Below, piece by piece: positions 10,524-20,100 of a stretch of 64,000 nt of DNA. How positions within the stretch are numbered: position 1 is the stretch's first letter; each line of letters opens with the position of its first letter. The stretch lies in contig CAXHTR010000004.1 in assembly GCA_964019655.1 (NCBI GenBank), forward strand, positions 620,001-684,000, given 5' to 3'. The DNA comes from Perkinsela sp. pyNocScin1 (taxonomy: Eukaryota > Euglenozoa > Kinetoplastea > Prokinetoplastida > Perkinselidae). A program made the position numbers and the translations under genes. The notes below the pieces were generated by a model that saw nothing but the letters and a program-made list of their open reading frames with translations, had not been told where the DNA came from and searched no databases.

Positions 10524-11354
10524 ATGATTTTCGTCGCAGCATCTATCATCAGTATTGCTTGCGCTGATCCCACAGCCAGATGCAACATGGACTCACTCTC
10601 TGATCAGACTCGCATGGAGCTCCTTGTCGAGCACCTCGATGGCAAAGCACTGTTTCAGCGCGAGAATGGTGAATACTGGGAGCTCGAGTGGCCCGGCGTG
10701 ACATGCGGCGAAGATGGTCACGTGACAGAGATCATATGGACGTTGGAAGAGCCCCTGATGGAAGATAATGTCGTGGTTCAGCCTGGCGGGTCGATTGACC
10801 TCACTTTTTTACCACCGCATCTTGAGGGTGTCTCGATAACCCAGCTGGGCCTTGAAGGCAGCATTGTTACTGCGAGCCTGCCAATAAACCTGCAAGTTCT
10901 CGAGCTGAATGAGAACCGCTTTGCAGGGGAATTTCGTATTGAAGACCTTCCAGCGAGTATCCGACGCATCAGCCTCCACGAGAATAAACTTACAGGGAGT
11001 TTGAACATCCCGAGCCTCCCTGCTTCCACACAACATTTCGACGCCTGCTTTAATCTTTTTGCGGGAACACTCGATCTTACCCAGCTGAGTGCAAGCTTGC
11101 GGAATCTGATTCTCTCTGGAAATCGATTCACAGGGGGGATCGATCTCCGAAATATCAACAAGGCGGTGTGCCTTGACTCCATTGGTTTGCAGTGTAACGA
11201 CATTCGTCAGGAGACGCTTCTGATAGGCGACCTACCGCCAGAACTTCGTGTCATTCGCTTTGATCTCAACGCATTTGGGAAGATAACGCACGTTGATGGC
11301 AGAGAGATAACACCCGTGCGACAAGGTCTTTTCCTCAAAATCGTCAAAGAATGA
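10524..11354 (+). CDS. Type A LRR protein, copy 2 of tandem pair
   Basis: 276 aa, 135 bp downstream of its sister. Leader MIFVAASIISIACAD is longer and more signal-peptide-like than most, with a possible cleavage after C-A. Cap SLSDQTRMELLVEHL, core EWPGVTCGED with one cysteine, then GGSIDLTFLPPHL and about six LRRs. It keeps the TLLIGDLPPELRVIRFDLNAF ending of its partner. An ATG directly after tttctacagaaaagg is the only good start. Confidence 0.92.
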   Translation: MIFVAASIISIACADPTARCNMDSLSDQTRMELLVEHLDGKALFQRENGEYWELEWPGVTCGEDGHVTEIIWTLEEPLMEDNVVVQPGGSIDLTFLPPHLEGVSITQLGLEGSIVTASLPINLQVLELNENRFAGEFRIEDLPASIRRISLHENKLTGSLNIPSLPASTQHFDACFNLFAGTLDLTQLSASLRNLILSGNRFTGGIDLRNINKAVCLDSIGLQCNDIRQETLLIGDLPPELRVIRFDLNAFGKITHVDGREITPVRQGLFLKIVKE

Positions 11355-11722
11355 AATAAGGGATATAAAAGAAGTGCATTATATGAAATCTTGAGTGAGG
11401 TTAGCTTAAAGCGTCCTTTGCGCTCAATGAAGGTTGCATTTTTCCTTCTTGAGATAGTATTAATGACCAATGTAAATCCGCAGATCTTGATCGCATGTAC
11501 ATATTGCTTTGGATATCTCTGAAGGCTCTCTTACTAAAATAAAAAAGTTCTAGGAATTGTATCGCGTATTTCAGTGTTTGTTTTAGCCTCATCAAAGTTT
11601 TGATAGGCGCAGTCATGAAGGGAAGTATTTAAGATCCAAAATTTGGCTGAGCGATGTGCGCAAAAATCATTTCACTATCAAATGCTCTTTATATCATCTG
11701 TCGAGATTATTTATCGAAAAAA
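11355..11722. other. Intergenic, nothing recognised
   Basis: AT-rich spacer. In-frame codons upstream of the next start reach back to an ATG at 11654 but have no family similarity. Confidence 0.5.
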
Positions 11723-13120
11723 ATGCATCCCATCGCAGCCATACTCTCCACAGATCCGAGCAGCCATCTTGGAAGGCTTGATCCTGCCTCACTGTCCCAG
11801 CAGGCCCGAATGGAGATTTTCGTGGAGGGCACGAAAAATAAAAAGGAGCGTGGCTTTCTTGATAGGAATGGCAATTACAACGATGTCGAAAAATGGCCAG
11901 GGGTCAGCACAGATGAAGAAACGGGTGAAATAGACGAGATCGACTTTATCGCTGGGGAAGAAAATGAGGCTCTTGAAGGAACGCTGAACTTTGATTTCCT
12001 TCCAGACAGCGTAAAAGTTCTAAACGTCGACGAAAACGAGTTCCACGGAAAAGTCGCCATGCGCGACCTTCCACCGATGCTCGAGCTCCTGAACTTTTTC
12101 AAGAACAATTTCGAGGGGACGATATGCCATGAAGATATGCCACAGAATCTTCGAATCTTTGACATTAAATCGAACAGTTTTCACGGAAACTTTGATTTTA
12201 CGGCATTACCGAACACCCTTGAGGATATCGACGTCTCCTATAATGCTTTTGAGGGAACTGCAGACCTCACAGGCTTACCAACGGGTCTCACGCACCTGTA
12301 CGCGAGCAAAAACAATTTTCAAGGAACCCTTGACCTCACCAAGCTCAACCCTAGCCTTGAGCTTGTGGACTTTGCGTATAACAAGCTCAGCGGTGATATT
12401 CGATTCGCCAACCCGCCCGAGACATTCGAGAGCCTGAACGTTTGCGAGAGCCAAATGAATGGACAAATAGATTTTAATTCACTCCCAAGGTCAATGCAAG
12501 AACTCTCCGCAAACGAAAATAATTTTTCGGGGAGCTTCGACGTCAAAGCGCTTCCACAGAATTTGCGAAAGTTACACCTGTATGGAAGCAAGTATAGCGG
12601 AAGTCTCGACACTTCTCTTCTTCCTTGGGCGCTGCTTGAGATTAGCATTGGCGAATGCGGGTTCGAGGGCTCTTTCGACTTTGAGAGCATGCCACCGGCC
12701 ATGAAGCTCTTGTGCATCGATCAGAATCGCTTTGAGGGGACTGTGAACAGCAAAAAGCTCCACCGCACGCTCACGTGGCTCTCTCTGGAAAACTGCCTTT
12801 TCCATGGGGAGTTCAGCTTCCGCGATTTGCCACCAAACCTGACAAACCTCTATATCAACGGCAACAAATTTTTCGGATCTATTGACCTATCGGCCCTGCC
12901 GTCGACAATCAAAGAGATCAACGCCGCAGACAACGCTTTTTCGGGGGTCTTTAGCTTTTGGTGGATAAAAAGAGCGACATACAATTTTGCAAATAATGAG
13001 ATCACTGGGGTCAAGAACAAGGCGAGAAAAGCTTGGCCGACAGGCTGGACTCTTGATCTGCGGGGGAACCCATATGATGAAGATCGTTTGGGCGAATCAG
13101 GGAAATTTTATAGTAAGTAA
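11723..13120 (+). CDS. Type A LRR protein, about 14 repeats
   Basis: 465 aa from the ATG at 11723; an upstream ATG at 11654 would add 23 unrelated residues. Leader MHPIAAILSTD, cap SLSQQARMEIFVEGT, core KWPGVSTDEE without cysteines. About 14 LRRs with the clear 23-residue period, for example LPSTIKEINAADNAFSGVF. The last repeat runs into a Trp- and Lys-rich end (WWIKRATYNFANNEITGV), and the common VVDE cap is missing. Highly regular repeats with the DNA motif AATTTTTCGGGGA suggest growth by unequal exchange. Confidence 0.9.
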   Translation: MHPIAAILSTDPSSHLGRLDPASLSQQARMEIFVEGTKNKKERGFLDRNGNYNDVEKWPGVSTDEETGEIDEIDFIAGEENEALEGTLNFDFLPDSVKVLNVDENEFHGKVAMRDLPPMLELLNFFKNNFEGTICHEDMPQNLRIFDIKSNSFHGNFDFTALPNTLEDIDVSYNAFEGTADLTGLPTGLTHLYASKNNFQGTLDLTKLNPSLELVDFAYNKLSGDIRFANPPETFESLNVCESQMNGQIDFNSLPRSMQELSANENNFSGSFDVKALPQNLRKLHLYGSKYSGSLDTSLLPWALLEISIGECGFEGSFDFESMPPAMKLLCIDQNRFEGTVNSKKLHRTLTWLSLENCLFHGEFSFRDLPPNLTNLYINGNKFFGSIDLSALPSTIKEINAADNAFSGVFSFWWIKRATYNFANNEITGVKNKARKAWPTGWTLDLRGNPYDEDRLGESGKFYSK

Positions 13121-13710
13121 GAGATAGAGCTAAGTGTATTTCAGGATACAGAATAAAGAGAGTCTATGCAAGAGGATTTGCTTTCTGCTACCGCTCAGAA
13201 TCTGCATTGGATCTATAATTTTAGGAATGATACTATGTTTCACTGCTTCTAAGGCGACTTACTCTTCAACAAAAGAGATATCTTTACAAACGTAAAGGTT
13301 TGAAGAAATTATTGAGTCTCTATGAAAGCTCGTAAAGATTTTAAAGCTAATACAATATCGATTTCACAAGGGCTCTCAAGGGCTGATAGTCTGATTACAA
13401 AGGTGCCCTGGCACTTTTGCCTGCGACCATCAAAAGTTCGCGTCAAAATTCCCGAGGGTCTATATTTCGGCTCTGACTCTCAAATGGAAAGTACGCAGGT
13501 CTGCCAGCTGTAAGGTTCTGAAGATCGGCAAATCACTTCCTTTACAAAAGCGTTCGAGCCAGCACATCCTTTGGAATTCTTAGAAGAGCACACAATTCCT
13601 ATACGACAAGCGCCAACGCTCCATATTTCAACAAATGTGAAAGAGAAAGACGAGAAACTCTTCTTTGTCTTCAATCATCACACGCCCCTTTTGTTCACTT
13701 ATATTACGAA
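13121..13710. other. Intergenic, one hairpin
   Basis: No gene. A GGGCTCTCAAGGGCT motif at 13371 is followed by a 9-bp near-perfect hairpin (aaaggtgcc and ggcactttt, about 13399-13418). Confidence 0.45.
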
Positions 13711-13890
13711 ATGCACCCTCTCATTCTCGCACTAGCGGCATCTGATGCCCACAATCCTGTAAACTATGAGTACGAGATGCTCGTTCGCTTCTTCCGTATC
13801 AAAGTATACCAGGACACTCCTACTGAGCTGCGTAGACTGCGTCCCCTTCGACCCGGATCTGAGCCAACAGACGTGTGTGACTAGCGTGGG
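13711..13890 (+). pseudogene. 5' fragment of a type B LRR gene
   Basis: ATG at 13711 opens MHPLILALAASDAHNPVN and YEYEMLVRFFRI, which match the leader and MQFEAMCKFFG segment of type B genes. The frame ends at TAG (13881-13883), exactly where the conserved Trp of the cap core is expected (CD-stop-RG, compare CEWRG), so TGG to TAG is the simplest reading. Seven bases later the sequence enters the left inverted repeat of the 13891-15193 element. The rest of the gene is absent. Confidence 0.7.
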
Positions 13891-15193
13891 CGCCGTGGAA
13901 AGTAAGTGGTCAAGTTCGAAACTAAGTGGTCAAGTTCGAATTGCCTATAAAAAATCAAAAACTACTCGAAAAATTTTCTTGAATAAATTTGATTAGATAA
14001 CGTTTTATAAATACCAAGGGAGGAGTAAATCGTATTCCCACACGTATATAGTGAATAATTCACTCTCTCAAGTTACCATTTTGATTCAACCATAAAGATT
14101 ATTTCAAAATTTGTGTGAAATTGCTTACGCCTGCACAGAATAATGTGATTCGTAATGAAATATGAGCTTCTGAAATCCTCTCACCTTCATAGATTTCAGA
14201 TCTCTACGATCTGACCAGGGTTATACTATATTCGTGCAATATATGCAATATCATTGAATATGAATGGCCATAGTTATAGTCATAAGTTTTATGTGATGAT
14301 CTATAGGAAACTTACTTAAATTGAAATCTTTCAATTGGGATTACGAAGACTTAAGCATGCAAGGAGTGAGATTTCTATCGGTAGTGCGGTGCGTGGTAAA
14401 GTTAAAACTTTGGTCCACCATCACAATTCAATTTTCTTATCATGATCCATACTTCTATTTCACATTGAAATGAGTTCTTAGCGACAAGAAGAGATAAAGG
14501 AAATCACAGATACATTTTATCGCTATCGTGACGAAATCATTGCCAACAAAGAGAGAGATGGCAAAGACATCGAGTTGGCCAGTGTTCCTGTTCGGAAGAT
14601 CGGGAATGAAATAGAGACCTTTGCGGAGTCTTGCGTTCTCCGAGTCAACGGGAACTGTTTATGAAAAGCGATTTCAATTTCTTGATGAAACAGCTAGATC
14701 AACCCTGGATCAAACCCGGGGTCGATGCATTTTTGCCAAAATTCGCTGAAAGCATCGACTACCCGAATTTAGGCATGAAGTATAGGCCACGTCGGTGCAC
14801 GCTGAAAAAATGGAGAATCGACACCTAGCCAAAGGGAATAGGCCATGAAAGTGCCTTACGAAGAGAATAACTGACAATAAGACTAGATTTTAGCAGTCCA
14901 GTTAGTAGTAGTATTGAGCTTTTCAAACACAACAAGAGTGATCTTTTTTCGCTTTATTCTTCATATGATCCACGCACGGAAGAATTTATGAGATCCGAGA
15001 CACCAGAGGGCTAACGATAGAAGAAGTTTTTATTGAAAATGGAACCCCCCATTTTTGGCCCAAGTTCATAAGTAAGTGGTCAACTTAAAACTAAGTGGGC
15101 AACTTAAAACTAAGTGGTCAACTTGAAACAAAGTGGTCAAGTTCGAAACTAAGTGGTCAATTTGGCGAACTTGACCACTTACTTTCCACGGCG
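13891..15193. mobile_element. 1.3-kb element with 28-bp perfect terminal inverted repeats
   Basis: The ends CGCCGTGGAAAG... and ...CTTTCCACGGCG are identical inverted over 28 bases (13891-13918 and 15166-15193). Subterminal direct repeats of the form ACTAAGTGGTCAACTT occur about five times at the right (15070-15160) and twice at the left (13903-13935), as in elements whose transposase binds repeated subterminal sites. The interior is AT-rich. A short stretch at 14500-14828 looks like decayed coding sequence in shifting frames; I cannot assign it to a transposase family. No clear target duplication is found, and the two flanks belong to different LRR genes. Confidence 0.75.
15070..15160. repeat. 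Array of about five 18-20-bp repeats
   Basis: Direct repeats of the form ACTAAGTGGTCAACTTRAA, each with one or two differences, lead into the right terminal inverted repeat of the 13891-15193 element. Probably transposase-binding sites. Confidence 0.65.
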
Positions 15194-15705
15194 TGCAGGC
15201 GATCCATCAATTTTTCACAATTGCCGGTCTCGACCTTGATCGTACGATGAACACAGCTGTGCTTCCAAATATATTGATCGAGATGGTGCTGACAGATAAC
15301 AATTTTGAGGGCCTCTTTGAGATTGAGAATCTCCCGAAAGATATGACAAAGGCCTTCATAAGCAGCAACAAAATGTCGGGCACACTGAAGCTGGAGGCTT
15401 TCCCAAAGAATATGATGCACTTCTCTGCGCAAAAGAATAATTTTACAGGGACTGCTGACCTGACGGCGCTGCGAGAGAGCATGCAATCCCTCGACCTCTC
15501 CTTCTTGGATCTCAATGGAAGTATTGACCTTCGGAGCCTGCCGGCTGAAATGGCGTATATCCGCCTGGATGAGACCAAAATAGCGCAGTCGACGCTGGTT
15601 TTTGACCCGAGCAAGTACTACAATCTGCGACTGCTTTTGGACAAGACGCGATTTGAATCTATAGTCGATGAAGCTGGTAATGACACGTCAATGTACGTCA
15701 GGTGA
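15194..15705 (+). pseudogene. 3' fragment of a type A LRR gene
   Basis: The frame is open from the edge of the 13891-15193 element but has no start codon of its own. It encodes the last five or six repeats (FFTIAGLDLDRTMNTA, LPKDMTKAFISSNKMSGTL) and the ending LVFDPSKYYNLRLLLDKTRF. That ending is shared with the genes at 15868 and 19145, so the parent was of that subgroup. Leader and cap are missing. The upstream fragment on the other side of the element is type B, so these are not two halves of one ordinary gene. Confidence 0.8.
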
Positions 15706-15867
15706 GAGCTCTAGGGAGAGCTCAGATGCACACTCTTTGAAATAGAAAAATATATAGAAAACTGAAGTGGATGAAAAAGGATATGAAACCTCTATTCTTT
15801 CAAAAATTTATAATTAAATCAACTCTTTCAGTCGATAATTCGCTCATTTCACTTTTTAAGTCAATCA

Positions 15868-16677
15868 ATGCCTATGCTCAACGCTATTTTCTGTGCAGAT
15901 GCCGATGGCCTTGGTCGAGTCGACCCAGCTTGTCTCTCAGAGCAAACACGCATGGAGATTCTCTTCTCTGATGTTCAGAACATCAAAGCGCTACAAGATG
16001 CCCATGGTGAGTTTTTACCATTAGTTGAATGGCCAGGTCTCCGAATCCGTGGCCATGTCGAGGAAATCAAGTGTGGTCGAAGGATTGAATTCCATGGCCC
16101 TGATGATATCTCTATCTACGCTATCGGTCCTGGGGGCAGCATCGATCTGCACTGGATTCCATCACACGTCGTTCACTTCAGTATTATAGGATTACATCTG
16201 CATGGGACGATAGACACGGCAGCACTTCCAGAAACACTGGCTCACCTCGGGATCACCGAAAATAATTTTCGGGGACCTTTTGCTCTTGAAAATCTTCCAA
16301 AAGGTATGGAAAGAATTGAAGCCAGGGGAAATCTTCTCGATGGAACGCTCAACTTTTCTGCGCTTCCGAGCACTATGCTCTATCTTGACGCTGCGCAAAA
16401 TAATTTTTCGGGGACTATTGACTTAACAGCGCTACCGGAGAGTATGCGTGCGCTCGATCTTTCGTGGTCAGAGATCACTGGAACAATTAATATAGAGATC
16501 CTACCCGCGCACTTTTCGTGCCTCAAACTGGAAAGAACCAAAATAGAGCAGTCCACACTCGTCTTTGACCCACAAAAGCACGGTAATCTGCGTCTTTGTC
16601 TCGATAAGGCGAAATTTAACGAAATCGTCGATGCAGATGGCAAAGACACATCAGGTAGCGTAACTCTGGTGAATTAA
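15868..16677 (+). CDS. Type A LRR protein, LVFDP subgroup
   Basis: 269 aa. Leader MPMLNAIFCAD, cap CLSEQTRMEILFSDV, core EWPGLRIRG without cysteines. A GPGGSIDLHWIPSHV block leads into about six LRRs. The ending (STLVFDPQKHGNLRLCLDKA) defines a subgroup with 15194-15705 and 19145-19957. Repeats LPSTMLYLDAAQNNFSGTI and its neighbours keep the codons AATAATTTTTCGGGGA. The leader is short for a secretion signal, so export is inferred, not shown. Confidence 0.92.
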   Translation: MPMLNAIFCADADGLGRVDPACLSEQTRMEILFSDVQNIKALQDAHGEFLPLVEWPGLRIRGHVEEIKCGRRIEFHGPDDISIYAIGPGGSIDLHWIPSHVVHFSIIGLHLHGTIDTAALPETLAHLGITENNFRGPFALENLPKGMERIEARGNLLDGTLNFSALPSTMLYLDAAQNNFSGTIDLTALPESMRALDLSWSEITGTINIEILPAHFSCLKLERTKIEQSTLVFDPQKHGNLRLCLDKAKFNEIVDADGKDTSGSVTLVN

Positions 16678-17215
16678 ACACAGAAAGTCGATTGATAGAG
16701 AAGTTTTTTGACTCGAAATCTTCACATGAATACCATATGAGAGAAATCATATTGCTGATGCAGAATGACCAATGTAGAACACAGGTCTATGCTTATGAAT
16801 TTAAGTCAAGTTGATTGTCAGTCAAATGATTTACCCCATGAATGTGTCAAGAAATTTCACCACTGAGGGCTTTTGAAGTACCAGCGCTCATTTGAGAGCC
16901 TCAAAGACTACAGCTATAAAATACTCATGAAAAAGCACCCTGGAAAGTTTCGGGCAGACATGCCTACATATATTTGTCGAGAAATTCGGTCTTCATACAC
17001 TCACCGAGTATCCTGTTGGAAATATTGATACGGCGCTTCCAGTCAACAGAAATTTCCGAATCAAACATTTTTCTGTATGGCTAAGGCTTTGATAAGCTAA
17101 GCACTTTGAACTCGTATATAGATAATTCAGACAAACCCACACATTGTACGATCGAAATCGACAGCCTTGAGGTACGTATTCTTTCTTTATTGCCTCTCAT
17201 ATCTTAAACTGAAAA
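16678..17215. other. Intergenic, possible weak LRR relic
   Basis: No intact gene. A short stretch near 17020 reads VGNIDTALPVN, faintly like a family repeat, but it is too short to call. Confidence 0.4.
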
Positions 17216-18499
17216 ATGCTCTTCCAAATCTTGTCCTGCGCCGACGACCAAGCACTCGGTCGCCTCGACTTCGCGACGCTCTCACAGTCCGCTCTCATGG
17301 AGCTTGTTGTTTCACAGTACACAGAGAAGGAACGAGAGGGAAAGCGCGTCGTCCGAGCCTTTTCTGATACAAAAGGAAACCCACTCGAACTCGATGACTG
17401 GGAAGGCGTGACGCTTGATGGCGACGACAATGTCAAGAAAATCAAATGGTTGAGTGAGAGTGGTTTTCCACGATTGTCATCCGAGTATGAAGAATATGGG
17501 TCCCTTGACCTACAATGGCTACCACAATCCATCGAATCGCTCGAGCTGACAAACAAGCCACTGTCACCATTCGATGCAAATCACCTCCCGCGGTCACTTG
17601 TCACCCTGTCATACAAAAAATGTGCGGTTTCTGGATCGATAGAAACCAAGCATCTCCCACGGAAGCTCGTTACACTTGAAATTGATTGGGGGCAAATCAG
17701 TGGAGCAATCGACTGCAGTCAGCTTCCGGCGTCGCTTGTCGTACTCCGTCTCGTACATCTCGCTCTTTGTGGTGCGATCGATTTGAGCGATCTACCGAAA
17801 AATCTTCAAATTTTTGATCTTCGAAATAATTCGCTGACCGGCAGCATCGACCTGACGTCGCTGCCAGCGACACTCGAGGCCCTCGATGTAAGCCGCAATG
17901 CGCTCAGCGGCAGCATTTCGCTTGCAAGTCTTCCTGCTGCAATCAAATCCATCGCGCTGAACAACAATCAGCTTACGGGGCCTGTGGACCTTCTGGTACC
18001 AGCTTGTACTGAAGTATGGACGCAAACACAGCGGGCGAGCGCGCACGTGGTGCTGCACAACAATCAGCTGAGCGGGACTGTTCGCTACGCCGGGCCGCCT
18101 GAGGCGGGGTTTTTTGCGACAGTACATGTAGCGGACAATTGTTTTACTGCGATCGACTGGGACAGCCTTGACGGCATTGACACAGTCAACGTGCGCAACA
18201 ATCGGCTGACGGGCGAGCTCGACCTTGCAGAGGTCCCGAGATCAGTCAAAGACCTTGACTTGAGCTACAATCAGCTCGAGGGGAGCGTTTTCTTCGCGGA
18301 CATGGGAAGGAATATGGAGAAGCTCAACCTGCGTCATAACAATTTTTCGGGGGAGATTGACCTTTCCTACCTGCCGCGGTCGATGCTTGAGGATAAAAAG
18401 TACTCCAGTCGGGGAATCAATCTTATGGAGAACGATTTTTCGGGAGAGATTCAGTTTGGGCGCAACAAGGACAAGATCAAAAAGTATCTGAGCGTCTAG
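17216..18499 (+). CDS. Type A LRR protein, about 12 repeats
   Basis: 427 aa. Leader MLFQILSCAD, cap TLSQSALMELVVSQY, core DWEGVTLDGDD without cysteines, then GSLDLQWLPQSI. About 12 repeats follow with NxLTG or NxLSG more often than NxFSG (LPATLEALDVSRNALSGSI). One repeat region (about residues 258-285) is stretched and irregular (VPACTEVWTQTQRASAHVVL), as if non-LRR sequence was inserted or a repeat decayed. It lacks the VVDE C-cap and ends in a Lys-rich stretch. Confidence 0.9.
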   Translation: MLFQILSCADDQALGRLDFATLSQSALMELVVSQYTEKEREGKRVVRAFSDTKGNPLELDDWEGVTLDGDDNVKKIKWLSESGFPRLSSEYEEYGSLDLQWLPQSIESLELTNKPLSPFDANHLPRSLVTLSYKKCAVSGSIETKHLPRKLVTLEIDWGQISGAIDCSQLPASLVVLRLVHLALCGAIDLSDLPKNLQIFDLRNNSLTGSIDLTSLPATLEALDVSRNALSGSISLASLPAAIKSIALNNNQLTGPVDLLVPACTEVWTQTQRASAHVVLHNNQLSGTVRYAGPPEAGFFATVHVADNCFTAIDWDSLDGIDTVNVRNNRLTGELDLAEVPRSVKDLDLSYNQLEGSVFFADMGRNMEKLNLRHNNFSGEIDLSYLPRSMLEDKKYSSRGINLMENDFSGEIQFGRNKDKIKKYLSV

Positions 18500-19144
18500 C
18501 TTTTGAAGGAATCTGCGACTGAAATATAAAGAGTAAAAGAGAATTGATGCTTATGGGATAGTTTTCAAGGGTAGTTTGGAAGCAGTGGTTCTATTTTTTT
18601 TGTACAGATGTAATTAACTGCTTTGTGTCACTAAAATGCAATTTTACGCACTATATGCCTGTGTTGTAGACCAAAAGGTTCCTGAATATTCAAGAGCAGG
18701 CTCAGATCGGCCCTTCTAGACTCAGCTTTAGCCGATCTGAGTAGACTCAGCTCCACCCTTCTTCAGAACATGTTAAGAGCATATTCGCATGCCGGCATCA
18801 TGAGCTGCCGGTATCGCTTGCGTATTTATCTCTTCTGAGCAATTTAATCATGCAGAAGTCGCCTTTCTATCGAAAATTTAACACTGACAAGACCCATCGC
18901 TTTTCTATAGTCCTGTATGGCCCCAAAAAGAACGTTCATTGCTCGTCCTTTGTTGATGAAGCTAGTGATTGTATCCAGAAGAAGGTATGTGACTTTCTGA
19001 GATATCGTATTCAGCTAGAAACCAGCGTACCAGCGTAGTCTAAGCGTTCCAAAAAAGAATGCTTATAATGCAGATTGAAATGGTTTTTCTTATTTTTATG
19101 TATTGCTTATACCATCTCAAATTTCTCTACATCCTCATCACCAC
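18500..19144. other. Intergenic with an inverted repeat
   Basis: No gene supported. Carries the palindromic block at 18701-18752. A 62-codon open frame (18850-19038) has no family or other recognisable match. Confidence 0.5.
18701..18752. repeat. 11-bp inverted repeat with interleaved direct repeat
   Basis: CTCAGATCGGC (18701-18711) faces GCCGATCTGAG (18731-18741) with a 19-base loop. TAGACTCAGCT occurs at 18717-18727 and again at 18742-18752. The arrangement looks like a small structured site or a MITE remnant. Confidence 0.5.
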
Positions 19145-19957
19145 ATGGCTTCTCTTTACACTGTGCTCACTTCTGACCTCGAGTCGCTCGGTCGTGTGAA
19201 CCCTTCCATGCTCACAGACCAGCAACGCATGGAGATTCTCGTTGCGGATATCAAAAACATCGGAGCATTACAAGACGCTGAAGGTGAGTTTCTGCCCATT
19301 CACGATTGGCACGGCGTCCACTTCGAACCTCATATCGACGAGATTGACTTTGGTGAGAACACAACGCCCTTTGGATTTATCGTTGGCGATAGGTATGTCA
19401 TTGGTCCGGAGGGGAGCATAGACTTGCAGTGGATGCCATCGGCAGTGGAATATTTCATTATTACAGGGCTGCGCCTCGATGGGACGGTGGACACATCTGC
19501 GTTTCCGGAATCACTCGTGCAGATCGAGCTCACAGGCAATAATTTTCGAGGACCGTTCGCTATAGAAAATCTTCCAAGGAATATGCACTCGGTGTACGCC
19601 AGCGAAAATCTCCTCGACGGGTCGCTTAATCTTCCGGGCTTACCCGACACAATGGTCGAATTCGTCGTCGCAGATAATAATTTTTCGGGGAGCATTGATC
19701 TGGCTGCGCTGCCAGAGGGGATGCTAACGATCGATTTGGCGAACTTGAAGCTGACAGGAAGCATCGACCTGCAGCGCCTTCCAGCGCAACTGAACCTTCT
19801 CAAGCTCGATGGAAACGGCTTTCAGCAGTCCACGCTTGTCTTTGACCCGGCCAAGCATCCCGACTTGCAATGTTTTCTCGACAAGGAAAGCTTTGGGGCG
19901 ATAGTCGGCACTGACGGCAGTGATACGATGCACAGCGTCATTTTCCGACAAAGGTGA
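19145..19957 (+). CDS. Type A LRR protein, LVFDP subgroup
   Basis: 270 aa from the ATG at 19145. The in-frame ATG at 19103 adds 14 residues with no match. Leader MASLYTVLTSD, cap MLTDQQRMEILVADI, core DWHGVHFEP without cysteines. GPEGSIDLQWMPSAV, about six LRRs and the ending STLVFDPAKHPDLQCFLDKE pair it with 15868-16677. The two are close in every segment, including NNFRGPFAIENLPRNM, although another gene lies between them, so the pair was separated after duplication or one copy was moved by recombination. Confidence 0.92.
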   Translation: MASLYTVLTSDLESLGRVNPSMLTDQQRMEILVADIKNIGALQDAEGEFLPIHDWHGVHFEPHIDEIDFGENTTPFGFIVGDRYVIGPEGSIDLQWMPSAVEYFIITGLRLDGTVDTSAFPESLVQIELTGNNFRGPFAIENLPRNMHSVYASENLLDGSLNLPGLPDTMVEFVVADNNFSGSIDLAALPEGMLTIDLANLKLTGSIDLQRLPAQLNLLKLDGNGFQQSTLVFDPAKHPDLQCFLDKESFGAIVGTDGSDTMHSVIFRQR

Positions 19958-20100
19958 GCTCCGCCAGCAAAAGTCCCAGCAGTTTCTCGAATGAATGAAT
20001 ACTTAAAATTTATAGGTCATGGTATGATTTATGCGCTTAGATTCCTATCAGGCACTGCTTACCCGTAGACTTATTCCCAATTCAACATTTTCTACATAAA

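Noticed and set aside
14461-14830. Open segments inside the 1.3-kb element as a transposase gene
   Set aside because: Frames change repeatedly and no transposase motif is recognisable; left as unassigned decayed sequence.
15070-15193. CRISPR-like array from the ACTAAGTGGTCAACTT repeats
   Set aside because: Repeats are contiguous without spacers and lie in a transposon end of a eukaryotic sequence.
13884-15198. GCGTGGGC/GCGTGCAG as an 8-bp target duplication of the 1.3-kb element
   Set aside because: Only five bases match and this would make the two ends asymmetric with respect to the inverted repeat.
17000-17100. VGNIDTALPVN reading as an LRR relic
   Set aside because: Only about 11 residues resemble the family and the flanks do not; chance is likely.
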